A stretch of 64,000 bases of DNA from Pseudomonas sp. UBA4617 (GTDB lineage Bacteria > Pseudomonadota > Gammaproteobacteria > Pseudomonadales > Pseudomonadaceae), in assembly GCF_002386445.1 (NCBI RefSeq), contig NZ_DGIR01000041.1, positions 62,608 through 126,607 of the forward strand, given 5' to 3'. Every line of letters begins with the position of its first letter. Position 1 is the first letter of the stretch. The position numbers and the translations under genes are program-made. The notes under the pieces are model-generated. The model saw only the letters and a list, made by a program, of their open reading frames with translations, was not told the DNA's origin and did not search any database. Below are positions 1-7,625 of this stretch, piece after piece.

Positions 1-1650
1 TCTGACTTTTTGCTAGAGGCTTTGGAGTTCCCTACTGTTCGGCTGAAGCAAGCACCGACAAAAGACTCGTCAGAAACAGCTCGATTGAGCTTTTTAGACT
101 TATTTAAGTTCATGTATTTAGACCAAGATGATGTAGGCAGCTCTCATATGCTCAACATCGGCAACCCTGTTTTGGAAACTAAAAACAGGGAAGTCTTAAA
201 ATACATTTTTAATGTTCTAGATTCTAGCGCTTCGGAACTCGAGGTTGAAATCTCAAAAAAATCAACTGATAAGACACAGCTGATCAGTCAGTATACGGCA
301 ATTACTTCATTTTTAAAGCAAACGGAATTCAAAGATACTGAGTCACTTGATGAAGAAATTAGCAACATCGACCTTGTTAAAGCAGAGCTAAAGGATCAAG
401 TATCTGATTTAAACAAAAGAATGACGAGCAATAATGCACTGTACCAAGGGCTGAAGGACGTGCTAAACACAATAAGCCTCAAGATAGATCAGCAAGAAAA
501 TACAAAGAAGTCAAAGTTACGTAACATTGAACGATTCACTCGGCTCCTCAACGAGTATGAAAACGATATTGAGCGAATAAAGGCTGGGGTTTCAGCCAGG
601 GAAATCATCGGACGTGACGTCCAAGAGCAAACTAATTGCCCAATTTGTGAAACAGTTATCGAAATCCAAGATCTATCTGAAAAATTTGACTTACCTGACG
701 ATAGCCGTTTAAAAAACGAACTTTCAGCTATCACCCGTAGAACTAGGGATCTGAAGCAGCTAATCGCAGAGAACAGAGCTGACCTGGAGATAGCCAACAG
801 CCTTCTTTCAGCGCTTTACACAGAGAAAAACAAAGCTCGCGAGATGATCGACGACGAGCTAAAAACCTCGATATCGCCTTACTTAGCAGAGCGAGATGCG
901 ATCATTTCAGAACTTGCCCAGCTTGATGAACGCAGAGGAAAAGCGGTGCATTCTCTGCGTGTAAGAAACACTCAAACAGGAATTGCTGATCAGATAGCGC
1001 GCTTAGCAGGAAATATTGAGAATCTTAAAATAAAATTGGAAGAGCTTCGAAAGAATGCGCCTTCGCTCGACAACGTAATTAGAGACTTAGGCATTGACCT
1101 CAACAACTTCATAAAAGAAATTAAAATAAAAAACCACAACGGCGTAGGAATTCATTCAAAAACTTTTTTCCCTGTAGTGAGAGGCACTGAGTATCGGAAA
1201 ATCAATTCTGGAGGTCTGCGCACGATCGTCTCAATTGGTTATCTGACGGCTATCCTTTCTCAAAAGCTACGGAAGGACACCAATCTTCCGGGACTGCTAA
1301 TGATTGACACCGTAGGTAAGTTTTTGGGTAAGACTCCCGAAAATTCTGCCACAGATCAAACCGATGATCTAAACGAAGCAGATGGAGTTGCGGATCCTGA
1401 GAAGTACAAAAACCTATTCGAAGCACTTATTAAAACCGCCGAGCAATTCGACAATAAAAACAAACTTTGCCAGATAATTTTGGTTGACAACGACATACCT
1501 CATAACGTTGCCTACGAAATCCAAGGGTTGGAAATTGCACACTATAGGTCAAATGGAGTGAATGGTCTTCCGACCGGCCTTATTGATGACTGGGACTTAG
1601 CCGCCCCCCAAAAGCATTCCCTTACACAAATAGATGATGGCCAGATATAA
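1..1650 (+). CDS. Rad50/SMC-like ATPase with zinc hook, 5'-truncated by window (ABC-3C/DUF3732-like)
   Basis: The frame is open from base 1, so the N-terminal Walker A half lies outside; 550 codons are visible. Numbering from the TTG at 10, long charged coiled-coil segments flank a CPIC motif (C210, C213), the zinc-hook signature of Rad50-type proteins. The C-terminal half has an ABC-signature-like SGGLR stretch near residue 399 and a hydrophobic strand ending in Asp (LLMID, D433) as a Walker B candidate, then a second strand QIILVDND. The residue after the Walker B Asp is Thr rather than the usual Glu. The layout fits DUF3732-type ATPases of three-component ABC (ABC-3C) conflict systems, but other SMC-like defence ATPases are possible. 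The A+T-rich codon use differs from the downstream chromosome. Dimerising DNA-sensing ATPase is the family expectation, not shown here. Confidence 0.7.
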   Translation, partial: SDFLLEALEFPTVRLKQAPTKDSSETARLSFLDLFKFMYLDQDDVGSSHMLNIGNPVLETKNREVLKYIFNVLDSSASELEVEISKKSTDKTQLISQYTAITSFLKQTEFKDTESLDEEISNIDLVKAELKDQVSDLNKRMTSNNALYQGLKDVLNTISLKIDQQENTKKSKLRNIERFTRLLNEYENDIERIKAGVSAREIIGRDVQEQTNCPICETVIEIQDLSEKFDLPDDSRLKNELSAITRRTRDLKQLIAENRADLEIANSLLSALYTEKNKAREMIDDELKTSISPYLAERDAIISELAQLDERRGKAVHSLRVRNTQTGIADQIARLAGNIENLKIKLEELRKNAPSLDNVIRDLGIDLNNFIKEIKIKNHNGVGIHSKTFFPVVRGTEYRKINSGGLRTIVSIGYLTAILSQKLRKDTNLPGLLMIDTVGKFLGKTPENSATDQTDDLNEADGVADPEKYKNLFEALIKTAEQFDNKNKLCQIILVDNDIPHNVAYEIQGLEIAHYRSNGVNGLPTGLIDDWDLAAPQKHSLTQIDDGQI

Positions 1651-1727
1651 GTGTTACGTCAACGATGCTGGATTTGCCAGGCAGCCAAATTAAATGCGCA
1701 TCCACTCTGACAGGAGTATTTAATCCT

Positions 1728-2990
1728 ATGGACCTCAGCCACGCCAGCTATGACATGCAGTTCGCTCTGCATCAGGTATGTTCCTCTCCAGATCCGCTCT
1801 CAGCATTAAGGGCGTATGAAAGTAACCACCATTTGCTCAAGGACTGGAGGATAATTTATGCCGCGGCTGATGATCGAGGTCCATTTAAACTTAGACGCCA
1901 AGAGTTCGCTGACCGAGGCTTTATATCAACCTGTTTTCGCGGAAAATCACTTTGGATATTGGACACTGAAGCAATCAGCACTTTGTCGCCAGTAAGATTT
2001 CAAATGGGGTATGGTACGTTTGTTGATTCCAATGCAGCAAGCTTCATTAAGGCACTGGGATATCGCGACAAGCCGTCTTCGGAACTGATTAATCGCGGGC
2101 TATCTCTACGAAAAAACCTCAACCGAGAGGAGCTTTCTAACCTAAATCCATATTTGTATCTGTGGGAGGCGCAACGTTCCTGGAGTTCACAAACGATCGA
2201 GAACAGCCGCATGACTCTCGCAGCAATCCATGCACTGTCACTAGACCCTAACCCTCTAGACGAGTCTTGGGGCTTACGATTTAGAAAACTTCACAAAGAG
2301 CAAGCTGAATATCAGGCAGACCAATTAATTTCTGATTTTCAAAGCCAACTAGATAATGGGTTGAGCGAGGGCATTGAACAACAAGTAAGCCTTGTGGAAT
2401 GCATGATTTTACGCACCAAAATTATTGAAGCAAGCTCTTCCAAATCATCAGAGTACAAGATGGAAGAGCTTATGCAGTTCATGCATGAAGATCTATCAAT
2501 TTTTATGCTAAGAGAGTTGATTGTTTGCGCTGACATATTATGTCGAAGCGGCCGATCTGCGCTATCAAAAAAACTCAACTCTTTGCTTGATAAGAAAGAC
2601 CCACTTGCAATAATAAAGAATTGCTCATGGGATCTTTATTTACCAAGAGCTTTAGATGCAATGGCCAACACGAATACTCTACCTGAAGCTGAATTTTACC
2701 TTGGCAATTTAATCACCTTTGATACCGATGTGGCTGACATCCTCAGACTTACAGAGCTACGCGCAATGGCAATGCACCGAAAGTCTTCGCTTACATTCCC
2801 TTTCTTTAACGAGGAATTTGTAGACTGGCTACTAGCTCGACTAGGTGAAAGACGCATGAACTCTATTTCAAATATTTTCCAAGCAGAAGCTTTCGAGTTA
2901 CGAGCAAAGCAACGAAGCCATGAGAAAGTTAAGAACATAATTTTAGAGGATCGAGCTCGTTTACTTTCACTAAAAAAGTCGAAGCACTGA
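1728..2990 (+). CDS. Unrecognised 420-aa protein, partner of the SMC-like ATPase
   Basis: I do not recognise this protein. The ATG at 1728 is chosen because AGGAG stands at 1712-1716; an in-frame ATG at 1665 has no such site. The product looks soluble and mostly alpha-helical, without signal peptide or membrane segment, with charged helices in the second half and a basic C-terminus. No nuclease, helicase, methylase or phosphatase motif is evident. It follows the Rad50-like gene by 77 nt on the same strand and shares its A+T-rich composition, so co-transcription is likely. By analogy with two- and three-gene SMC-like defence cassettes it could be the effector or adaptor, but that is inference from position only. 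Confidence 0.6.
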   Translation: MDLSHASYDMQFALHQVCSSPDPLSALRAYESNHHLLKDWRIIYAAADDRGPFKLRRQEFADRGFISTCFRGKSLWILDTEAISTLSPVRFQMGYGTFVDSNAASFIKALGYRDKPSSELINRGLSLRKNLNREELSNLNPYLYLWEAQRSWSSQTIENSRMTLAAIHALSLDPNPLDESWGLRFRKLHKEQAEYQADQLISDFQSQLDNGLSEGIEQQVSLVECMILRTKIIEASSSKSSEYKMEELMQFMHEDLSIFMLRELIVCADILCRSGRSALSKKLNSLLDKKDPLAIIKNCSWDLYLPRALDAMANTNTLPEAEFYLGNLITFDTDVADILRLTELRAMAMHRKSSLTFPFFNEEFVDWLLARLGERRMNSISNIFQAEAFELRAKQRSHEKVKNIILEDRARLLSLKKSKH

Positions 2991-3026
2991 ATTCACGGTC
3001 CATTCACTTGTAGCGCGCAATCTTAG

Positions 3027-3089
3027 GAATGCCCGGTACGCCGGTTGCTCAGCCTAACCGTTTGGTAGCAGAGCTACACGTGGGCATTC
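3027..3089. repeat. 8-bp inverted repeat near island end
   Basis: GAATGCCC at 3027-3034 is answered by GGGCATTC at 3082-3089. The gap 2991-3152 holds no convincing gene. Shortly after come two direct CGGTAC repeats (3135-3150). Such repeats near an att core may be arm sites for the integrase or excisionase, but this is unproven. Confidence 0.3.
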
Positions 3090-3152
3090 AGACGCCCCGT
3101 ACTCCAAGTACCGTTGGATATTTCTACTGAAAATCGGTACGGAAGCGGTACA

Positions 3153-3281
3153 ATGCTCAGCTTGGGCGACCTTCTCAAGATTAAGCTCAACATCCGGAAT
3201 TACGGGGCCTACAGCTATGCCAAGCTACGTTCACTTTACAGCGCTTTCTCCAGGCATATCAGCTCGCCCAGCAACTCATAA
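3153..3281 (+). CDS. Possible 42-aa ORF ending inside the attachment site
   Basis: An ATG at 3153 opens 42 codons, rich in Lys, Arg, Leu, Tyr and Ser, and its TAA stop (3279-3281) lies inside the tRNA-derived core. There is no good ribosome binding site. The element's end therefore supplies nearly the whole frame and the tRNA anticodon region the stop. It may be chance or a remnant of a longer reading frame. Confidence 0.2.
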   Translation: MLSLGDLLKIKLNIRNYGAYSYAKLRSLYSAFSRHISSPSNS

Positions 3282-3319
3282 TCCTTTGGTCCACGGTTCG
3301 AGTCCGTGTGGGCCCACCA
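3274..3319 (+). other. attR: 3' fragment of elongator tRNA-Met (anticodon CAT)
   Basis: The sequence reads from the anticodon stem through the loop CTCATAA, variable loop, T arm (CACGG-TTCGAGT-CCGTG), acceptor strand TGGGCCC, discriminator A and an encoded CCA at 3317-3319. The 5' half (acceptor, D arm, 5' anticodon stem) is absent; upstream bases do not pair with TGGGCCC. It is therefore not a functional tRNA but the duplicated 3' identity segment left by integrase-mediated insertion. The 46-bp length is typical of tRNA-derived att cores. Confidence 0.8.
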
Positions 3320-3330
3320 GCTACGACGAA

Positions 3331-3352
3331 GCCGCGCGATTGCGCGGCTTTT
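3331..3352 (+). terminator. Terminator of the original tRNA-Met
   Basis: GCCGCGC (3331-3337) and GCGCGGC (3342-3348) form a 7-bp stem with loop GATT followed by TTTT. It sits 12 nt after the CCA end, as expected for the native tRNA terminator, and supports chromosomal DNA resuming at the tRNA fragment. Confidence 0.75.
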
Positions 3353-3437
3353 GCGTTTCTAGCGCTGCGAAAACGCAAGGTGACTTTGACGTTCCACAAC
3401 CCGCAATAACCAAACAACCTGCCTTGAAAATAGACAG

Positions 3438-3500
3438 TGAGCCGAATAGCCGGCATTATCGGCTCATCATATGAGCCGAATAGGCTCGTTAATCGGCTCA
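3438..3500. promoter_or_regulatory. Tandem 29-bp palindromes, candidate operator of the fic gene
   Basis: Two elements of equal length, 3438-3466 and 3472-3500, each begin TGAGCCGAATA and end ATCGGCTCA, so each is a dyad with TGAGCCGA/TCGGCTCA arms; they are separated by 5 nt. They lie directly before the ATG at 3510. The encoded Fic protein has a C-terminal winged-helix segment that could bind them, which suggests autoregulation. Confidence 0.6.
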
Positions 3501-3509
3501 GCGAACCTT

Positions 3510-4631
3510 ATGAACGACCCGCTCTGGATCTGGCAGCAGCCCGACTGGCCGCACTTCAGCTGGCAAGCCGAAGCGCTTGCACCGCTGCTGCGCGCTTGCG
3601 GTCAGGCACAGGGACGTTTGCTGGGCATGCTCGGCGCGGTGGGGAAGGACAGCGAAGTGCAGAGCAGCCTGGATGCCATGCTGCAGAACATCATCACCTC
3701 TTCTGCCATTGAGGGCGAACAACTGAATGTCGGTTCGGTACGCTCATCACTGGCACGGCGCTTGGGGTTGAAGGAAGAAGGCCGCACCACCTCACGCTCC
3801 GAAGGCCTGGCGGAACTCCTGCTCGACGCCACCCGTGCCCACCAGCAAGCGCTGGACGAACAGCGACTGTTCACCTGGCACCGTTGGTTATTCCCCCGCG
3901 ACGAGCAACTGCTGGCTCGACCGTTACACATCGGCGCACTGCGTGGCGATGAGCCGATGCAGGTCATATCAGGCCGGATCGACCGCCCTACCGTACATTT
4001 CGAAGCCCCTCCTCGCGCAGGGCTGGAAGCGCAACTGGCAGAATTCCTCGCCTGGTTCGAGCGCAGTCGCAGTGATACGAGCCTCGACCCCTTTGTACGC
4101 GCGGGCGTCGCTCATTTGTGGTTCGTTACCTTGCACCCCTTCGATGACGGCAACGGTCGCCTTACGCGCGCAATCACCGACCTGGCATTGGCCCAGGGCG
4201 AGCAGCAGGCCATCCGCTTTTACGCCATGTCCGCAAGCATCCTCGATGACCGCACCGGTTACTACCACATCCTCGAGGCCAGCCAGAAAGGCTTCCTGAA
4301 CATCACCGCCTGGCTGCAATGGTTCCTCGCGACCTTGCTCAACAGCCTGGATCAGGCCCTTGCTCGTATCGATCGCGTGCTGGCCAAGGCACGCTTCTGG
4401 CAGGCGCATCGCAGCCAGGCGTTGTCGGTAGAGCAGGTCAAAGTGCTCAATCACCTGCTGGATGGTGGAGAACGTGGCTTTGAAAATGGCATCAGCGCCG
4501 CTCAGTACCAAGCGGTAGCCAAGGTATCCAAAGCCACCGCGACCCGTCACCTGAGCGACTTGCTGGAAAAGGGCTGTATCGAACGGCTGCCTGGTGGCGG
4601 GCGCAGCACACGCTATCAGATAACACGCTGA
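3510..4631 (+). CDS. Fic family protein, DUF4172 N-terminus, C-terminal winged helix
   Basis: This 373-aa protein begins with the DPLWIWQ...PDWPHF segment typical of DUF4172, has a class II inhibitory helix motif S64-x3-E68-G69, and a complete Fic motif HPFDDGNGRLTR starting at H209, with catalytic His and the anion-binding loop intact. Fic enzymes with this motif transfer AMP (or another nucleotide moiety) from NTPs to protein hydroxyls; the inhibitory helix normally keeps them off. Residues ~315-373 resemble a winged helix-turn-helix (KATATRHLSDLLEKG). I prefer ATG 3510 over the in-frame ATG 3471, because 3471 would put a 29-bp palindrome inside the coding region. The target is unknown; there is no antitoxin neighbour, in keeping with internal inhibition. 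Confidence 0.88.
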   Translation: MNDPLWIWQQPDWPHFSWQAEALAPLLRACGQAQGRLLGMLGAVGKDSEVQSSLDAMLQNIITSSAIEGEQLNVGSVRSSLARRLGLKEEGRTTSRSEGLAELLLDATRAHQQALDEQRLFTWHRWLFPRDEQLLARPLHIGALRGDEPMQVISGRIDRPTVHFEAPPRAGLEAQLAEFLAWFERSRSDTSLDPFVRAGVAHLWFVTLHPFDDGNGRLTRAITDLALAQGEQQAIRFYAMSASILDDRTGYYHILEASQKGFLNITAWLQWFLATLLNSLDQALARIDRVLAKARFWQAHRSQALSVEQVKVLNHLLDGGERGFENGISAAQYQAVAKVSKATATRHLSDLLEKGCIERLPGGGRSTRYQITR

Positions 4632-4718
4632 GCAGCTGAACCACTCTCATCTGCCGCACTGCTTCATCAGCCCGTAGAACAATGGCCACCCCCGCACCAA
4701 CAGAACGCGTAAGCGGAC

Positions 4719-4761
4719 TTGACCCTCACGCTACGGGAGGCTTGACCATGCGTATGGTCAA
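4719..4761 (+). promoter_or_regulatory. MerR-type promoter/operator before the methyltransferase-MerR pair
   Basis: A TTGACC -35-like hexamer (4719-4724) overlaps a dyad CCTCACG-CTA-CGGGAGG (4724-4740, one mismatch in the arms) lying where MerR-family regulators bind, in an over-long spacer; a weak -10 candidate GACCAT follows at 4744-4749. A second, perfect 8-bp inverted repeat TTGACCAT/ATGGTCAA (4742-4761) follows at once. The MerR gene two positions downstream is the natural ligand. Confidence 0.5.
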
Positions 4762-4786
4762 CCAGACGTGATGGGATGTAACGGTA

Positions 4787-5656
4787 ATGATGAAACAACA
4801 ACCCCTTCTCGAGGGCATTCCCCGCCGCCGGTCAGCACTTACCATGGCCCTTGCGCGTGCGGCCCACCAACTTCTCGATGAACCCACGCTATTGCAGGAC
4901 AGGCACGCGTTCGACGTACTGGGCAGCAGCCTGGCACGGCAAACGGTCGTCGACCCCTATGCCTACAATGCGCCGATGCTCCGTACGCTGCGCGCGGCCG
5001 TGGTCGCACGCAGCAAGCTGGTGGAAGACCGAGTGGCCCTCGCCATAAGCGCTGGGCTGCGCCAGGTCGTGATCCTCGGAGCAGGGCTGGACACGCTGTC
5101 CCTCCGCCTTCCCGACAGCGTCAGATGCGTTGAGCTGGATCAGGCAGAGATCCAGCAATGGAAACTGGAGCGTTTGCAAGAGAGCGGTGTCGCGATCCCT
5201 TCCAACGTCGCCTTCGTTGCCGCAGACCTTGCTGAAGTTCTTTTGCCAGCAGTGCTCGATAAACATGGAATCGACCCGGGACGCCCGACCTTTTTCAGTT
5301 GCCTGGGCGTACTTCCCTACCTGGAAACCTCCGTCGCGCTGGCAATGGTCCGCCAGGTTGCCCTTTATCCGTCCCAGAGCGAGATTGTGTTCGATGCGCG
5401 CGTTGCACGCGGATTGCTGTCACCGGTCGAGCAGTGGATGGACGATATGGCTGCACGATCATTCGCGGCCGCAGGCGAGCCTTGGCTAAGCGCGTTTGAC
5501 CCTGCCGAACTGAAAGCGACGCTCCTTTGCAGTGGGTACTGCGAAGTGGAATGCCTGGACGCTGAAGCGATCAACGCTCGCTACTTCGTGCGCCGGCGAG
5601 ACGGCCTGCAGACATTGGATGGCGGTTTGCGCCTGTACAGGGCCACCGTCGGTTAA
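4787..5656 (+). CDS. Class I SAM-dependent methyltransferase, leucine carboxyl methyltransferase-like
   Basis: The 289-aa product matches the LCM/TIGR00027 type: an N-terminal RAxH-like helix, a SAM-binding loop VVILGAGLDTLSLRLP at about residues 93-108 and an acidic strand end (CVELDQ) after it. These enzymes methylate carboxyl or small-molecule hydroxyl groups; many are secondary-metabolism or resistance enzymes with unknown substrates. The start is uncertain between the adjacent ATGs at 4787 and 4790. It is followed by a MerR regulator only 38 nt later and preceded by a MerR-type promoter, so substrate-induced expression is likely. Confidence 0.85.
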   Translation: MMKQQPLLEGIPRRRSALTMALARAAHQLLDEPTLLQDRHAFDVLGSSLARQTVVDPYAYNAPMLRTLRAAVVARSKLVEDRVALAISAGLRQVVILGAGLDTLSLRLPDSVRCVELDQAEIQQWKLERLQESGVAIPSNVAFVAADLAEVLLPAVLDKHGIDPGRPTFFSCLGVLPYLETSVALAMVRQVALYPSQSEIVFDARVARGLLSPVEQWMDDMAARSFAAAGEPWLSAFDPAELKATLLCSGYCEVECLDAEAINARYFVRRRDGLQTLDGGLRLYRATVG

Positions 5657-5694
5657 CGTACATTCGCAACGGGGTCATATGAGGAGACATTGCT

Positions 5695-6735
5695 GTGCGG
5701 CTTAAAGTCGGCGAACTTGCCAGGCGGTCGGGGCTTTCGGTACGCACCCTGCACCACTATGACAGCCTTGGGTTGCTCAAACCGTCAGTTCGCTCTGACG
5801 CTGGCTATCGCCTTTATGGCGCGGCAGACATCCAAAGGCTCGGCAAGATCCTGGCGCTTCGCGAGCTGGGCATTCCTCTGGATGAAATTCGCCACACCCT
5901 TGATGGAGGCGTGCTTTCAACTCCAGCGGTGCTAGCTGCGCAGTTGGCCCGTGTCGATGCGGAAATAGCACGTCAGCAGAAACTTCGCGCCAGCCTGGAA
6001 CGTCTACAGCGCGCAATACTTGAAGAGGAACCGTCCGAAGCGGCTTGCCTGAGCACGCTGGAAGCCCTGGCATGCTACCGCCAACACCTCACCGAGGACG
6101 ATCTCAGCTTGCCTTTGCTGGGAAGCAACGGAAAATTCGCGGCTGCTTGGCAGGGGCGGGTTGATGGCCTTCGCGCTTTGCTTGCAAAGGGCGTGTCACC
6201 ACGCGCATCGGTTGCTCGTCATGCAGCACGCGACTGGATAGCGCTGTTGGAAAAAGACACGCGGTCCAATGCTGGAATGTTCGTGCGCGTAGATAATCTG
6301 CTGGCTTCGCAAAGCGCCGATCTGGCGAATACATGTTTTACTCCACAACTCGCAGAGTACATCCTGAGTGCGTTCTGTGAGCACCGCCTGCTGGTTTATC
6401 GCAAGCACCTGACTGCCAACGCCTATAAACATCTGCGACGCACCTACATCGACGTCATGCGCGAGTGGCCGCGCCTGCTGGACAGGTTGGAAGCCCTGCG
6501 CAAGGCTCGTTGTCCGACCACGAACGCCGAGGTGCAGGCTATCGCCAGGTCGTGGCTGGACATGCGCCGCAAGCTCGCGCTGGACGACGCTGCCCTCCAG
6601 ACCATGCGACGGGCCGAGGAGTCGGAGCCAGAGCTGCACATCGGCACCTGGCTCCATCCTGGTCTGCTGACGTTCCTCAAGGGCGCGGTCGCTTCGGTTT
6701 CTGCATGTGCCGATGGCCAAAACCCCAACACCTGA
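5695..6735 (+). CDS. MerR family transcriptional regulator with large C-terminal domain
   Basis: A GTG start at 5695 is supported by GAGGAG eight bases upstream. Residues 1-70 are a typical MerR winged helix (GELARRSGLSVRTLHHYD), and residues 75-110 a dimerisation coiled coil. The remaining ~230 residues form a long effector domain, longer than in metal-sensing MerRs and without a Cys pair, so the inducer is probably organic. MerR proteins untwist promoters with a 19-20-bp spacer; such a promoter lies ahead of the methyltransferase gene, with which this gene appears to form an operon. Confidence 0.9.
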   Translation: MRLKVGELARRSGLSVRTLHHYDSLGLLKPSVRSDAGYRLYGAADIQRLGKILALRELGIPLDEIRHTLDGGVLSTPAVLAAQLARVDAEIARQQKLRASLERLQRAILEEEPSEAACLSTLEALACYRQHLTEDDLSLPLLGSNGKFAAAWQGRVDGLRALLAKGVSPRASVARHAARDWIALLEKDTRSNAGMFVRVDNLLASQSADLANTCFTPQLAEYILSAFCEHRLLVYRKHLTANAYKHLRRTYIDVMREWPRLLDRLEALRKARCPTTNAEVQAIARSWLDMRRKLALDDAALQTMRRAEESEPELHIGTWLHPGLLTFLKGAVASVSACADGQNPNT

Positions 6736-6860
6736 TTCCCCCCCTCCCGACGCCTCACCTGCTACCAGCACAGCACCTCGTCAACAAAAGCCACTGCGGC
6801 TGCCCTTGCCCTGATTGCCAAGGGCTGGCTAGGCTAGCGGGCCAACCGTAGAGACTTGCC

Positions 6861-7322
6861 ATGTCGGATCCCCGCTCCATCACGCTGGATGAAATCGATC
6901 GCCAGCTGATCGCCCTGCTGCAGATCAACGCCCGCGAAAGCGTCGCCACCCTCGCCCGCCAGCTGGGTATCGCCCGCACCACCGTCAACTCGCGTCTGGA
7001 GCGGCTGGAGAAGAACAAGGTCATCTCCGGCTATGGTGTGCGCCTGGGCCAGCGGGTGCTGGGCGGCGGGCTGCAGGCGTATGTGGGGATCAAGGTGCAG
7101 CCGCGCTCGGGCAAGGAGGTGGTGCGGCGCCTGAGTGCCATGGGGCAGGTGCAACAGCTGTGTGCGGTAAGCGGCGAGTTCGACTATGTGGCCTGGTTGC
7201 GTACCGACTCGCCCGAACAGCTGGACCAGTTGCTCGACCAGATCGGCAGTCTCGACGGGGTGGAGAAGACCACCACGTCGATCATCCTCAGCAGCAAGGT
7301 GGACCGCGGGCAGCCGCTCTGA
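6861..7322 (+). CDS. Lrp/AsnC family transcriptional regulator
   Basis: 153 aa: an N-terminal helix-turn-helix (residues ~8-60, including RQLGIARTTVNSRLERLEK) and a C-terminal RAM/ligand-binding beta-sandwich (residues ~70-145). Lrp/AsnC proteins are octameric, amino-acid-responsive regulators and often control an adjacent catabolic operon. The lysine catabolic genes davBA lie 0.8 kb downstream on the same strand, making lysine-pathway control a reasonable inference. The start ATG has a weak GAGA upstream. Confidence 0.92.
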   Translation: MSDPRSITLDEIDRQLIALLQINARESVATLARQLGIARTTVNSRLERLEKNKVISGYGVRLGQRVLGGGLQAYVGIKVQPRSGKEVVRRLSAMGQVQQLCAVSGEFDYVAWLRTDSPEQLDQLLDQIGSLDGVEKTTTSIILSSKVDRGQPL

Positions 7323-7334
7323 GCCAGCTGGCGG

Positions 7335-7625
7335 TCAGGCCTCCTGGCCGTCGAGCAAGCCCTCCAGGATCGCCGAGAGGCTTTCGGCGCAATGCTGCAT
7401 CGACCAGACCCTGTCACGGCTGCGCTCGGGGGCATGGTGCTGGGCGTAGTCGCTGGCGATCTGGTTGAGGCCACGGGCCAGAAGGCAAGCGTGGACGAGG
7501 GCGTCTGCGGCGTCGATGCCGGGGCGGATGGCGAACAGCGATGGGTGGCTGGAGTCGCAGTTGCAGAAGGATTTCTCGGCGGTGGGTCTGAGTTTTTCGG
7601 GTTGACCGGAATCAGAACTCTTCAT
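7335..7625 (-). CDS. DUF3077 small protein
   Basis: 96 aa starting at the ATG complementary to 7623-7625. The sequence has the DUF3077 core, LFAIRPGIDAADALVHACLLARGL, in split form at residues 30-53, followed by a helical C-terminus. DUF3077 proteins are small, of unknown function and often present in several copies in P. putida genomes. An in-frame extension reaches 7955 but reads as leader rather than protein. The Cys pair CNC at residues 21-23 is notable. The gene converges with the Lrp gene, separated by 12 nt. Confidence 0.65.
   Translation of the reverse strand: MKSSDSGQPEKLRPTAEKSFCNCDSSHPSLFAIRPGIDAADALVHACLLARGLNQIASDYAQHHAPERSRDRVWSMQHCAESLSAILEGLLDGQEA

Larger units (their letters stand above)
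1..3273. mobile_element. Right end of an integrated genomic island
   Basis: The stretch is visibly A+T-richer than the rest of the window, carries an SMC-like ATPase gene cut by the left edge and an unrecognised partner gene, and ends exactly where a 3' tRNA-Met fragment begins. Insertion into the 3' end of a tRNA gene regenerates an intact tRNA at one end and leaves a 3' copy at the other; the copy seen here is the distal end. The integrase and intact tRNA are therefore expected to the left, outside the window. No integrase or transposase is visible within it. Confidence 0.65.

Noticed and set aside
3261..3319. An intact tRNA gene
   Set aside because: No 5' acceptor strand or D arm pairs with the 3' half.
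3217..3474. An 85-codon frame through the tRNA-Met fragment
   Set aside because: It crosses a structural tRNA segment and a terminator; coding use is unlikely.
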